DNA from: a virus
Strand: one strand, 5' to 3'
Length of the DNA: 64,000 bases
Virus record (IMG/VR): IMGVR_UViG_3300034356_001231
Location: 23,809-87,808 of that record
The notes beneath the pieces are model-generated. The model did not search any database and was not told the DNA's origin. It saw only the letters and a list, made by a program, of their open reading frames with translations. The position numbers and the translations under genes are program-made. Positions 28,231 through 36,304 of the stretch are shown piece after piece (the first letter of the stretch is position 1; each line of letters starts with the position of its first letter).

Positions 28231-29542
28231 TTATTACCTTATTTGTCCTGGTGTCCCAGAAGCAAGGAAGAAATTCCAACTCGATCCATTCAAGTTTAGC
28301 AATGGCCAAACATTCACGGACTTCTTGCTCAAGAACATCTCTCTCAAGATATTCTTCAACATTCTTAAAGTGAATGAATATTTTGCCTTTCGGATTATTT
28401 CTTGCCGAGGGACGATTCTTTGTCTTTTGGCGCAAACTATTTACCACACCACCAATACCCGAGTGAATGACAGTGCTTATAGACTGACTGATACAACCAG
28501 CATAAGGATTTTCTGCAAGGTAAGAATTTACCTTCTTCTTCAGATCCTTATCTACCCAGTTATAGAAATTATACTTGCTGTTAATTTCGTTAGTGAAATA
28601 ACGATCTTTAGCAGCGCTGATCAAACTCTTTAGAGACTTCTCAGAGAATTCTCCAAGATAAAGATCAAATACAATTTCTTCCATTTCATCTGAATCAAAA
28701 GGAATTCCATCGACATAAAGAGCTTCAATCTTGCGCTTCACATCTTCCTTAGAATTACCTTCCTTGACAACTGGCTCGTGATTCATAAGAACCCCGAAAT
28801 GATCCATAATAGAAGGATCATCAAGGAATTCGTCAGAATTAATATAAATTACGGGCACAGTTGCCCATTTAGCTTCAATTGCTGCACTGAGCGTATGATT
28901 ACCATCAAGAATCTTTTTCTTGCCGTCACGGAAAACAACAACCACAATAGGATTGATATGCTGATTGGCACGCTCTGGATCGTTCATACGATCTACAAGT
29001 TTATTTACATGATGATTATGACGTAGCTTAAAACGAATTTGAATTCGTTCGAAATTCGCCAACTCTCCAACGTAAACATTATGGACTTCATAATGTTTCT
29101 TGATTTTGTTTTCTTTTACCTTATTTGCAATCGATCGAGCAAGACGAATATGCTCCTTATACGTAGATCTAGCTTTTTCGATAATGAAATCTGTAGAAAT
29201 ACATCGGCTAACGATCTCTCGCATTTTATCTGTGACGTGCGAAAGACTACATCCAGCACCACCACCATTTGTCTTATTATACATATCTGGGTTATTACGA
29301 GCATCTAATACATCAAGCATATAATGCTCGAGCGAGATACACTGTTCTAATGTGCCTTCAAAAAATTCTACTCGACGAAGAAACCCTTTGTTCCAGGCAT
29401 CATTAAACGCTGGATCAGTAGAGCTCGAAGTGTAATAGTCTGAAACATTCTTATCAGAAAGTTTATGATAACCTACATAGACAATCTTAGTAGTTTCACG
29501 ATTATACCAAAGATAACAAATAGCCTGTTTTGCAGTTTTCAT
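28202..29542 (-). CDS. GIY-YIG / ParB-Srx-like fusion protein
   Basis: A 446-residue protein. Residues 1-100 show a GIY-YIG-like fold (ICYLWYNRE, IVYVGYHKLSDK, a later YNKTNGGGAG). Around residues 190-240, INPIVVVVFRDGKKKILDGNHTLSA followed by WATVPVIYIN is a ParB/sulfiredoxin-like domain with the conserved DGNHT loop. The C-terminal 200 residues are helical and unassigned. ParB-type folds bind nucleotide triphosphates or act as kinases or nucleases; the role here is unknown. It has its own upstream promoter and lies inside the hypermodification cluster. Confidence 0.7.
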   Translation of the reverse strand: MKTAKQAICYLWYNRETTKIVYVGYHKLSDKNVSDYYTSSSTDPAFNDAWNKGFLRRVEFFEGTLEQCISLEHYMLDVLDARNNPDMYNKTNGGGAGCSLSHVTDKMREIVSRCISTDFIIEKARSTYKEHIRLARSIANKVKENKIKKHYEVHNVYVGELANFERIQIRFKLRHNHHVNKLVDRMNDPERANQHINPIVVVVFRDGKKKILDGNHTLSAAIEAKWATVPVIYINSDEFLDDPSIMDHFGVLMNHEPVVKEGNSKEDVKRKIEALYVDGIPFDSDEMEEIVFDLYLGEFSEKSLKSLISAAKDRYFTNEINSKYNFYNWVDKDLKKKVNSYLAENPYAGCISQSISTVIHSGIGGVVNSLRQKTKNRPSARNNPKGKIFIHFKNVEEYLERDVLEQEVRECLAIAKLEWIELEFLPCFWDTRTNKVISEPANRKAA

Positions 29543-29604
29543 AGGTCACTCCTTTTTGGACCGTTTCAAAATATTGGGCTTCCTTTACATCACCCAATAA
29601 ACAT

Positions 29605-29633
29605 ATACTACCACTATTCTGCGAAAATGTCAA
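29605..29633 (-). promoter_or_regulatory. Sigma70-type promoter (TTGACA-17-TAGTAT)
   Basis: Minus strand: TTGACA (29628-29633), 17 bp, TAGTAT (29605-29610). The gap to the fusion gene start (29542) holds an AAAGGAGTGACC ribosome-binding site. It gives the lower half of the hypermodification cluster its own transcription. Confidence 0.65.
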
Positions 29634-30186
29634 GTCCTTTATATTCGACGAAGAGCTCTACGCAGCCTCCCTTTCCTTTTTTCGTTGCAGCCTTATAGAT
29701 TATATCGTCGAGAGAGTAATCAATCTTCTCGAATTCCGAAGAATTAATCTTAAACATAGCCAATAGACATCCACTTTTCTGTTTACCTACGAATTGTATG
29801 CCTAGTTTTTTGTAGAACGGTATAGCTGGAATTTCCGAAGAAACTCTGAAATAATGTGCGCTCGAATAGAAAGCGTAATACAAAGAATGATTGCATAGCT
29901 TTCTAGCAACTCCTTTGTTCCTATGCGCATAAAAAGTATGAAGCAATTGAAGGTTAGCCGTATAAGGTTTACGTTTCGAAATAGTTGTGAGAATGGCTCC
30001 GGCAAGGTCATCGCCTTCCCAGAGCCCAACAACTTCATTCCATTTGTCTAGCATGTCGCATTTAGCAACAAATGTTTTGGCAAACTTATCTTCTTTACGA
30101 TCGCTAATGTTTGCTATAAATTGTTCTTTTGTAACTGTTTTAAACTGCAATGAACTCTCGGGATTTCTTTCCTCGCTCTTTTCCAT
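29614..30186 (-). CDS. GNAT-family acetyltransferase
   Basis: About 190 residues. The ATG at 30186 has GGGAG upstream. LLHTFYAHRNKGVARKLCNHSLYYAFYSSAHYFRVSSEIPAIPFYKKLGIQFVG carries the GNAT acetyl-CoA loop (R/KxGVA) and the following FYKKLGF strand. It overlaps the amidoligase gene by 47 bases. In a DNA-modification cluster it could acylate the amine of a hypermodified thymine (inference); alternatives are acetylation of a host protein or an antibiotic. Confidence 0.65.
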   Translation of the reverse strand: MEKSEERNPESSLQFKTVTKEQFIANISDRKEDKFAKTFVAKCDMLDKWNEVVGLWEGDDLAGAILTTISKRKPYTANLQLLHTFYAHRNKGVARKLCNHSLYYAFYSSAHYFRVSSEIPAIPFYKKLGIQFVGKQKSGCLLAMFKINSSEFEKIDYSLDDIIYKAATKKGKGGCVELFVEYKGLDIFAE

Positions 30187-31012
30187 ATTTTGTTTTCTCC
30201 CATGACGTATAAATCTCGTGATCATATTTTAGTTCTGGAAATTTATAATCGCCTTCAAGAAGAATTTGTAGAACATCTGGGCCATTATTGAGCGCAGCGT
30301 CTATAAACGCTTCAACAAATCTAAATGAATCTTCTAACTCTCTACGGTCAAAAGAATTACGGAAACAACGGAACTCAATAGTTCCTGTGTGTTTCATACA
30401 ATATGTATTAATTGCATAACGGAAAGGACGACCCATAGAAACGCCATCTTTACCTGCGCAATGTAACTTAATAAAGTGTTCAAAGTCGGTTGTAAGATTA
30501 ATAATGTTGTTGCACATATAATCAGGCATCAACCTACCACAATCTAACTTCAAATAAGTCTTTGCTGTTTTTGTAGAAGCCATATCTGGGTGCAATCTAA
30601 ATGCATGGATACGATCAACTACTACATGTTGATTTTCTTTGATGTATGCAACCAACCGTTTGAGCGCATCAACATCTTCTTTTAGACCTGGAACATATAC
30701 ATGAACATGATTATGAGAAATACAATTACTAGTAGGATTGTTACCGTGCGATTTATAAAAATCAAGAATCTCAAAAATTCTGTCAACCTGTTCCTTCCAA
30801 GTTTTCGTTGGTCTTACATTAATTTCGCCGCCAAATGGTGGTTCAATACCAAGAGGATCACAAGCGATACCACGATAAGGTGGATTGAGATTCACTACGT
30901 CAGTTTCTGAAAATTCCCATTTACCTAAATGTTCTGGAAGTGGGAGACGACGATCAACATCCCCCACTTCCATTTCAAACCCCCATGTGAAGTCTTTTTT
31001 GTTATATGTCAT
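30140..31012 (-). CDS. Amidoligase-type COOH-NH2 ligase
   Basis: A 290-residue protein. FTWGFEMEVGD at the start is the E-x-E metal motif. GGEINVRPT, NHVHVYVPG and GTIEFRCFRNS complete the pattern of the amidoligase family (glutamine-synthetase-like fold), which forms amide or peptide bonds. It directly follows a class II glutamine amidotransferase, a natural source of ammonia or partner. In this cluster the likely substrate is the carboxylate of an amino-acid-modified base (inference). Confidence 0.7.
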   Translation of the reverse strand: MTYNKKDFTWGFEMEVGDVDRRLPLPEHLGKWEFSETDVVNLNPPYRGIACDPLGIEPPFGGEINVRPTKTWKEQVDRIFEILDFYKSHGNNPTSNCISHNHVHVYVPGLKEDVDALKRLVAYIKENQHVVVDRIHAFRLHPDMASTKTAKTYLKLDCGRLMPDYMCNNIINLTTDFEHFIKLHCAGKDGVSMGRPFRYAINTYCMKHTGTIEFRCFRNSFDRRELEDSFRFVEAFIDAALNNGPDVLQILLEGDYKFPELKYDHEIYTSWEKTKYGKERGKKSREFIAV

Positions 31013-31692
31013 TGCAAATCCTCAATAGCAGGAAACTCATACTTATTATAGCTTACAATTTTGAAATTTTCAACAATAAAATGTTCATACATAGAAGCAG
31101 TAACTTGAACGTCAAGACCGCTTCTTTTCAGAATATCTCTGGTAGAAGCAAATATAATACCGTTCTCATTGTAAGAATAATGAAGTGGTCGAGATTCATT
31201 CCGGAATGCGGTAAGAACTTTATCCTTGTCAATAGTGCAAACAGACATGCTTGCAGGATGAAACTTATGTAAAGGAACTTCACCAGTTTCTAAACAACGT
31301 AAAATTAATTCGCTATCGTTCTTTGTAATTACATCATATCCAAAAGTTTGTTTCCATTGTTCTGGATCTTCTTGAGAAATGACTCCATTGTGGACAATAG
31401 AAAGTTCTTCAGTAGCCATTGGTTGATTGTAAGCAAGATCGCTCGTTGAGTAACGAACATGGCCAATGCAATAAAGATTGCCATCTTCGTTTACCCAACT
31501 GGGAATATCCTGATTGTTGATAAAGGTACAGGCGTTCACAGGTTCTTTGATAGTATGAACCTTACTGTTCTTTACATATGATACTCCTGTAGCGTGCTTG
31601 CCACGAATCATTGATTGAATAAAAAGCCGACGAACAAGTTCGAATTCGTGCTCGCTCGGTTTCTTTATAGCTATTCCTAATACTCCACACAT
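31009..31692 (-). CDS. Class II glutamine amidotransferase domain protein
   Basis: A 227-residue protein beginning MCGVLGI, with the nucleophile Cys2 exposed after Met removal. RGKHATGVSYV, GHVRYST and SIVHNGVI are the glutaminase signatures (GATase_6 type). It hydrolyses glutamine to glutamate and ammonia for a partner enzyme, here probably the adjacent amidoligase, with which it overlaps by four bases. No synthase domain is fused. It also overlaps the stop of the dioxygenase gene upstream (TAATG). Confidence 0.8.
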   Translation of the reverse strand: MCGVLGIAIKKPSEHEFELVRRLFIQSMIRGKHATGVSYVKNSKVHTIKEPVNACTFINNQDIPSWVNEDGNLYCIGHVRYSTSDLAYNQPMATEELSIVHNGVISQEDPEQWKQTFGYDVITKNDSELILRCLETGEVPLHKFHPASMSVCTIDKDKVLTAFRNESRPLHYSYNENGIIFASTRDILKRSGLDVQVTASMYEHFIVENFKIVSYNKYEFPAIEDLQ

Positions 31693-33062
31693 TAGAAAAA
31701 TGATTCCAATGAAGCCACTTCGTCTTTGCCGTAAGGATCTTTCATTCCATGAGCGTGAAGATAATCATACCATTCTTGCTCTTCCCACATTCCAGGAGAA
31801 ACACCATTCCACAATGGACGATGTAATGGATGATCTTTATTCATACGACGTTCTTCCACAAATTGCTTACGCAGCAATTCATAGTCATATGATTTCAACT
31901 CAAGCATTTTCTCACGGAAATAGCAGACTACAGATATGCGCTCACAAGAAGGATCATCAGGCTTATTAAGCACGATAGGAGTATTACCATGGATAATCTC
32001 ATGGTTGTTAACGAGTAACAAATCGCCAGGACGCACATTAACAGCGATACGATACTCAGGAAATATAAGATAACCACCAGTATATTCTCCAGAACCAAGA
32101 ACAAGTAGATTAGATAAACCAGAATCAAGATCACCAGCATCTCGATGACATGCTGTCCGAAAAGTCTTGTTCACAGTCAATGTAGTAAACACTGTTTCAG
32201 GAACAAGAAACCTTGGATCAAGTTTATCTGCTGCAGCTTTCTGATTGCCCCAACGCCAAGGAAGTAATTCTCTAAAACCTTTATTCAGTGTTTGGAGAAA
32301 TGGATACGCCTTTGAAAACAATTCTGGATGGTTTTCAGTATATGCAGTAGCACGACCATACGGAATACGTGGGTATCGATCGTACCAACCAGCAACGCCC
32401 GAAAACACTGACTTTGCATAGTTAGTAGTTGATGCCCACTTTTCAGCAACCTTTCTCGCCTCTGCACGCACTTCTTCGTTTGGTTTATTAGATAAACCAT
32501 CAACCCATTTATCAAACCAACCATGATATTCCGGATACACTTTCTGGACTTCTGAACGTAACCATACAGTACCACGAGTTTCATCTGCAGGTTTAAATTT
32601 AGGATCTGCATACTTAGCGCGAATAGATGCAACTGAATTGTCATCAATTACCTTTGCACCATCATCCATAAGAAAGTCTAAAATCTCCTGTTGATAAGGA
32701 GTAACCCAATCACGACCACCACGACCTTCACATGCTAGCATGTCACCACGAGGACCAGCAGCAAGACCACGATTTTGAGATTCAGTAGCTGCTTGCCTTA
32801 GACCTTCATATGCCTGATCGCATTCTTCTTTAGTGAAGTAGTTCTTACGAAACTTAAATGCAATACGTAATTCATCGTTGCCTTTATCGCAATCTTCGCA
32901 TTCTTTAGTCCCACAATCTGCTTTGGTAAGCGGATCACATAGCGGTGGCATATAACAATCAGTATCTTCTTCAATCAAAATATCATAATGACTCTCGTCA
33001 ACGAAAGTGCCAAGAAGATGTTCACAATCATGTTTTTGACGAGCAACAATACGTCTTACCAT
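31692..33062 (-). CDS. TET/JBP-family 2-oxoglutarate/Fe(II) dioxygenase
   Basis: A 456-residue protein; the ATG at 33062 follows GGAG, and a GTG three bases upstream is the alternative start. The core TLTVNKTFRTACHRDAGD carries the HxD iron ligands (His306, Asp308). LVNNHEIIHGN gives the distal His and RISVVCYF the 2-oxoglutarate Arg (about 375). LSNLLVLGSGEYTGGYL matches JBP/TET proteins. A CxxxxCxxC cluster near residues 50-60 may bind zinc. JBP/TET enzymes oxidise the methyl group of thymine or 5-methylcytosine; here oxidation of thymine to 5-hydroxymethyluracil is the likely first modification step. Confidence 0.75.
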   Translation of the reverse strand: MVRRIVARQKHDCEHLLGTFVDESHYDILIEEDTDCYMPPLCDPLTKADCGTKECEDCDKGNDELRIAFKFRKNYFTKEECDQAYEGLRQAATESQNRGLAAGPRGDMLACEGRGGRDWVTPYQQEILDFLMDDGAKVIDDNSVASIRAKYADPKFKPADETRGTVWLRSEVQKVYPEYHGWFDKWVDGLSNKPNEEVRAEARKVAEKWASTTNYAKSVFSGVAGWYDRYPRIPYGRATAYTENHPELFSKAYPFLQTLNKGFRELLPWRWGNQKAAADKLDPRFLVPETVFTTLTVNKTFRTACHRDAGDLDSGLSNLLVLGSGEYTGGYLIFPEYRIAVNVRPGDLLLVNNHEIIHGNTPIVLNKPDDPSCERISVVCYFREKMLELKSYDYELLRKQFVEERRMNKDHPLHRPLWNGVSPGMWEEQEWYDYLHAHGMKDPYGKDEVASLESFF

Positions 33063-33442
33063 CACTTATCTCCGTATAGAACACTTTTAATATCTGGAGC
33101 AGTCCAGCCTTCGGGTTTCAAAATCTTACCATCATCACGACGAACTACTTTACCGTCTACTAGTTTTTCCATGTTAGATCTATGGACTTCGTTGAAGACT
33201 CTGTCCAATGGAATCCCATAAGATGCAGCAGTGCCACAAACAATGTAAATAATATCAGCAAGCTCTTTGGCGACATTCTCTAGATCATCCTTATCTTCAC
33301 CATCAAAATATTCTTCTACTTCTTCTTTTAAAAGTTTACGACGCAATACACGTTCATTCTCATCAGGAAATTCAGGCACTTCGCTGACATTCTGACCGAC
33401 TGCTGTTTGAAACTTTTTTACTTCTTGAAACATATTAGACAT
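33062..33442 (-). CDS. MazG-like nucleotide pyrophosphohydrolase
   Basis: A 126-residue protein with the all-alpha NTP-pyrophosphatase motif: LLKEEVEEYFDGED followed by VAKELADIIYIVCGTAASYG, giving the ExxE-x(n)-ExxD metal site. Such enzymes hydrolyse (d)NTPs or ppGpp-type nucleotides. In a phage that modifies thymine, removing canonical or inhibitory nucleotides, or lowering the stringent alarm, are both plausible. It overlaps the dioxygenase start (TGATG). Confidence 0.8.
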   Translation of the reverse strand: MSNMFQEVKKFQTAVGQNVSEVPEFPDENERVLRRKLLKEEVEEYFDGEDKDDLENVAKELADIIYIVCGTAASYGIPLDRVFNEVHRSNMEKLVDGKVVRRDDGKILKPEGWTAPDIKSVLYGDK

Positions 33443-33998
33443 AGATCCACTCCGGAGGGTTACGTTTTTTCCATTTATGAAGATGTGTTTTACCCATCTT
33501 ATAATAGTTACGATAATTTATTATTGGGTCAGAGTCAATAATATATTCTGGCGCCATACACGAAGGCATGGTAGTCATATCATACTCTTGTAAATTTTTA
33601 GGTGGAGAAGCCAACGTCGCTGATATTTCTCCATAACACTTATGCGTCTTTTCATAACGATAGGTATACTCTTGCATCAACGCAAAGAAATGATCTACCA
33701 ACCAATTGTAATTCTCGACGCTACTGCGAGCCCATACAGCAGATGGGTGATTGATGTGCGTAGCTGAATATATAATTTGTTCGCGCGAGTCATTTAGTAA
33801 CCACCATTTTTTCTTGCGTGTTTTAATTTTACCATCTTCCTGCTCAACCTGCACCTCGAGTTGAATTTCTCGACCGTCTAGTAAACGATGTGCTGTAGAA
33901 AGCAACTGAGCGGATTCGAGGATCATCTTAACAACATGACGATCTACCATCCACTCGGCTGCTTCCACGGGGTTATCAGAAATATAGAAAATATTCAT
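33435..33998 (-). CDS. Conserved T4-like phage protein, unknown function
   Basis: A 187-residue protein starting MNIFYISDNPVEAAEWMVDRHVVKMILESAQLLSTAHRLLDG, a pattern I recall from many T4-like and cyanophage genomes without assigned function. The conserved DRHVVKM and AVWARSS pieces hint at a helical enzyme or nucleic-acid-binding fold. The C-terminus ends PPEWIYV. The ATG at 33998 overlaps the stop of a 37-residue gene, so the two are coupled. Confidence 0.65.
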   Translation of the reverse strand: MNIFYISDNPVEAAEWMVDRHVVKMILESAQLLSTAHRLLDGREIQLEVQVEQEDGKIKTRKKKWWLLNDSREQIIYSATHINHPSAVWARSSVENYNWLVDHFFALMQEYTYRYEKTHKCYGEISATLASPPKNLQEYDMTTMPSCMAPEYIIDSDPIINYRNYYKMGKTHLHKWKKRNPPEWIYV

Positions 33999-34108
33999 TT
34001 TTTTCTCATATACCAATAAACAAATATTGCGAACACAATTAGTATAAACCATTGTTCATAATATTCAAGCATTAAATTCAGTTTATAGAAATTAAAAAAA
34101 TGATTCAT
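33995..34108 (-). CDS. 37-residue single-span membrane protein
   Basis: Between the deformylase and the 33435 gene a 37-codon frame starts at ATG 34108 (overlapping the deformylase stop) and ends at TGA 33995 (overlapping the next ATG). The product has a polar head, then a hydrophobic helix (WFILIVFAIFVYWYM) and a basic end RKK, so it should lie in the inner membrane. ATGA-type overlaps on both sides argue strongly that it is translated. Function is unknown. Confidence 0.7.
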   Translation of the reverse strand: MNHFFNFYKLNLMLEYYEQWFILIVFAIFVYWYMRKK

Positions 34109-34572
34109 TGTTTCCACTTTCTCATTGCTTGGTCTCGATGAAACTTGTTAGCTCTATCATAAAAACGAATGCCTTGCAAGTGATCATATTCGTGTTGAAA
34201 TACTCTAGCAGACATACCTATAAACTGTTTTGTCAAACTATCTCCATTAGGAGTATTGAATCGAACACGAACTACTGTTGGTCTTTTAATTTTAACTACT
34301 AATCCAGGATAAGATAAACACCCTTCCTCGAGAACTACGTCGTCTTTAGATTGACTAACTATCTTAGGATTATAACAAACAAAATTTTCCGGAGCTCCAC
34401 GCATAGCGAAAATACGATAAGGCACTCCTACTTGGTTTGCTGCCACTCCAAGACCATTGTTCTCATACATAAATTTGATGAGACTCTGCGCGAAATCAAT
34501 CGGATCGAAGGGAGGATCTTTAAAATCGAATTCTTCACATTGTTCTAAAAGATATCTATCATCTAGTTTCAT
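34105..34572 (-). CDS. def: Peptide deformylase
   Basis: A 155-residue protein with all three deformylase motifs: GLGVAANQ (residues 40-47), EGCLS (83-87, Cys85 as metal ligand) and QHEYDHLQG (His127, Glu128, His131). It removes the formyl group from nascent proteins, probably securing processing of abundant phage proteins after host shut-off. The start is supported by GAGG seven bases upstream. Phage deformylases often lack the C-terminal tail; this one is short too. Confidence 0.92.
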   Translation of the reverse strand: MKLDDRYLLEQCEEFDFKDPPFDPIDFAQSLIKFMYENNGLGVAANQVGVPYRIFAMRGAPENFVCYNPKIVSQSKDDVVLEEGCLSYPGLVVKIKRPTVVRVRFNTPNGDSLTKQFIGMSARVFQHEYDHLQGIRFYDRANKFHRDQAMRKWKQ

Positions 34573-34601
34573 ATTATAACCTCGATTTTCATTTTAGTCA
34601 A
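34573..34601 (-). promoter_or_regulatory. Promoter-like sequence overlapping the def start
   Basis: Minus strand: TTGACT (34596-34601), 17 bp, TATAAT (34573-34578), immediately followed by the def ATG. Its transcripts would begin inside def codon 3, so they could serve only the genes downstream of def. It may be fortuitous. Confidence 0.4.
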
Positions 34602-34603
34602 TA

Positions 34604-36304
34604 TTATTGTATCTGAGAGAAATTTTTATTTTTCACGAATTTCAATACGTTATTGAACTTCTCGTTCAAATGTTCTTTGTGCGATATAATGATAATATTA
34701 CTATCTTTGGATATCTCACGAATAATATTCATAAGATAATCTGTTGCATTTTGGTCCAAAGAAGAATCGAACACTTCGTCCATTATTAAAAGATTTGTGC
34801 TTATTGAGTTACGAAGTTTGGCAATTGCTCTCCATGTAAACAATAAAGCCAAATCAATTTTCTGTTTCTCTCCTTCAGAGAAAGATGCGTATGAAAAATC
34901 ATCTCTATATCTAGACTTGATTGTTTCGTTAAAATTTTCATCGAGTTCAAACGAAACAAAAAAATCCATAGAAGAAAGGTATTTATTAATCAATTTGTTA
35001 ATGACAGGAATATACTGCCTAATAATTTTAGATTTAATTCCTGTATCTTTTAATAAAACTGTTGCTGCGCTCAAAACTTCTTTTTCTTCGCTTAATTCAT
35101 TATATCTAGTTTCTAACGCATTCAATTCTTTTTCGTAGTCTACTATTTTAACATCAACCACTTCATTTTTATCTTTTAGATTTTCTATCTCTTGATTCAA
35201 TTGTTCGATATATTTGTTTAAAGAATTTATTGTTGTTTTGTATTCAACTCTTTCCATTTCAAATTTCTGAATATCATTGTTCATATTCATAATTTGTTTT
35301 AGGCGGTTATTAGCAGTTTCATACTCTAAAGATAATAACTTCAACCCTTCTTCAGTATCTTTGATCTGAGAAGTTTTTTCCTCTATAGTTTTGTCTCTAA
35401 AATTTTTATCAATATTTTGTTTACATGTGGGGCAATTTTCGTGATTACTAAAGAAAACAACATCTTGATTTAGAATGGCTACTTTTGCTTCTATCTGATG
35501 ACGAAGTTTAGAGAGTTTTTCTAGTTTTCTAGAAACGCTATCATTGTCGCCAATATCTTTCTTACAAATTTCTATTTGTTTTGTTATTCTATCAATTTTA
35601 TTAGTATACTCTTGGATTTTTTTATTGGTGTCTTTTATGTTTTTTTCTTTTTCCTCTACCAATTTATTATTATTAATCTGAAGTTCTTGCAAATGACTTT
35701 TAGTCAATTCAATTTTAGAGTTGACTAGTTTTTTAGAAGTATTAACTTCGTAGATATTTTCACTGTTTATAAGAACTTTATCTTTTAATATAGAATTCAT
35801 AACAGTAAAGATTTGAAGGTCTAATAGATCCTCAATAATTTCTCTACGCTGACCAGAAGACAACTGCATAAAAGGCTGAAAGGTAGCTGAACCTAGAACA
35901 ACTACCTGCGAAAAAGATTTATGATTTACTTTGATAATTTGTTTTTCTAAAAGTTCCTGGTAATCTTTCATCTCAGCGTTTTGATTTAAAAGATTACCGT
36001 TCTGATATACTTCAAAAACAGTTGGCTTTATACCACGAACAATCTTATACTCTTTAGAACCTATAGAAAATTCTATTTCTACCAAGCAGTTCTTTTGTGT
36101 GATTGAATTTACAAGTTGTGGTTTGTTTATCTTTCGGAACGGTTTACCAAAAAGACCAAAACTCAACGCATCTAGAATCGTAGACTTCCCAGCCCCATTC
36201 TGTCCAACAATGAGTGTAGTCTCTTTGCTTGCTAAATTGATTTCTGTAAAAACGTTTCCAGTCGAAAGGAAGTTCTTCCATTTTAATTTCTTAAAGTGAA
36301 TCAT
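34604..36304 (-). CDS. 46: Recombination nuclease subunit gp46 (SMC/Rad50-like)
   Basis: A 566-residue protein (T4 gp46: 560). Walker A is IVGQNGAGKST near residue 37. Long coiled-coil arms flank a zinc hook CPTC (NHENCPTCKQ). The C-terminal ABC signature is ASFSEGEKQKIDLAL, and LLIMDEVFDSSLD is Walker B. With gp47 it resects DNA ends for recombination-dependent replication and host DNA degradation. It overlaps gp47 by four bases. Confidence 0.95.
   Translation of the reverse strand: MIHFKKLKWKNFLSTGNVFTEINLASKETTLIVGQNGAGKSTILDALSFGLFGKPFRKINKPQLVNSITQKNCLVEIEFSIGSKEYKIVRGIKPTVFEVYQNGNLLNQNAEMKDYQELLEKQIIKVNHKSFSQVVVLGSATFQPFMQLSSGQRREIIEDLLDLQIFTVMNSILKDKVLINSENIYEVNTSKKLVNSKIELTKSHLQELQINNNKLVEEKEKNIKDTNKKIQEYTNKIDRITKQIEICKKDIGDNDSVSRKLEKLSKLRHQIEAKVAILNQDVVFFSNHENCPTCKQNIDKNFRDKTIEEKTSQIKDTEEGLKLLSLEYETANNRLKQIMNMNNDIQKFEMERVEYKTTINSLNKYIEQLNQEIENLKDKNEVVDVKIVDYEKELNALETRYNELSEEKEVLSAATVLLKDTGIKSKIIRQYIPVINKLINKYLSSMDFFVSFELDENFNETIKSRYRDDFSYASFSEGEKQKIDLALLFTWRAIAKLRNSISTNLLIMDEVFDSSLDQNATDYLMNIIREISKDSNIIIISHKEHLNEKFNNVLKFVKNKNFSQIQ

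Noticed and set aside
34573-34601. Leaderless start for the deformylase.
   Set aside because: The -10 box touches the ATG, so transcription would begin inside the gene; the GAGG site shows def is translated from longer RNA.
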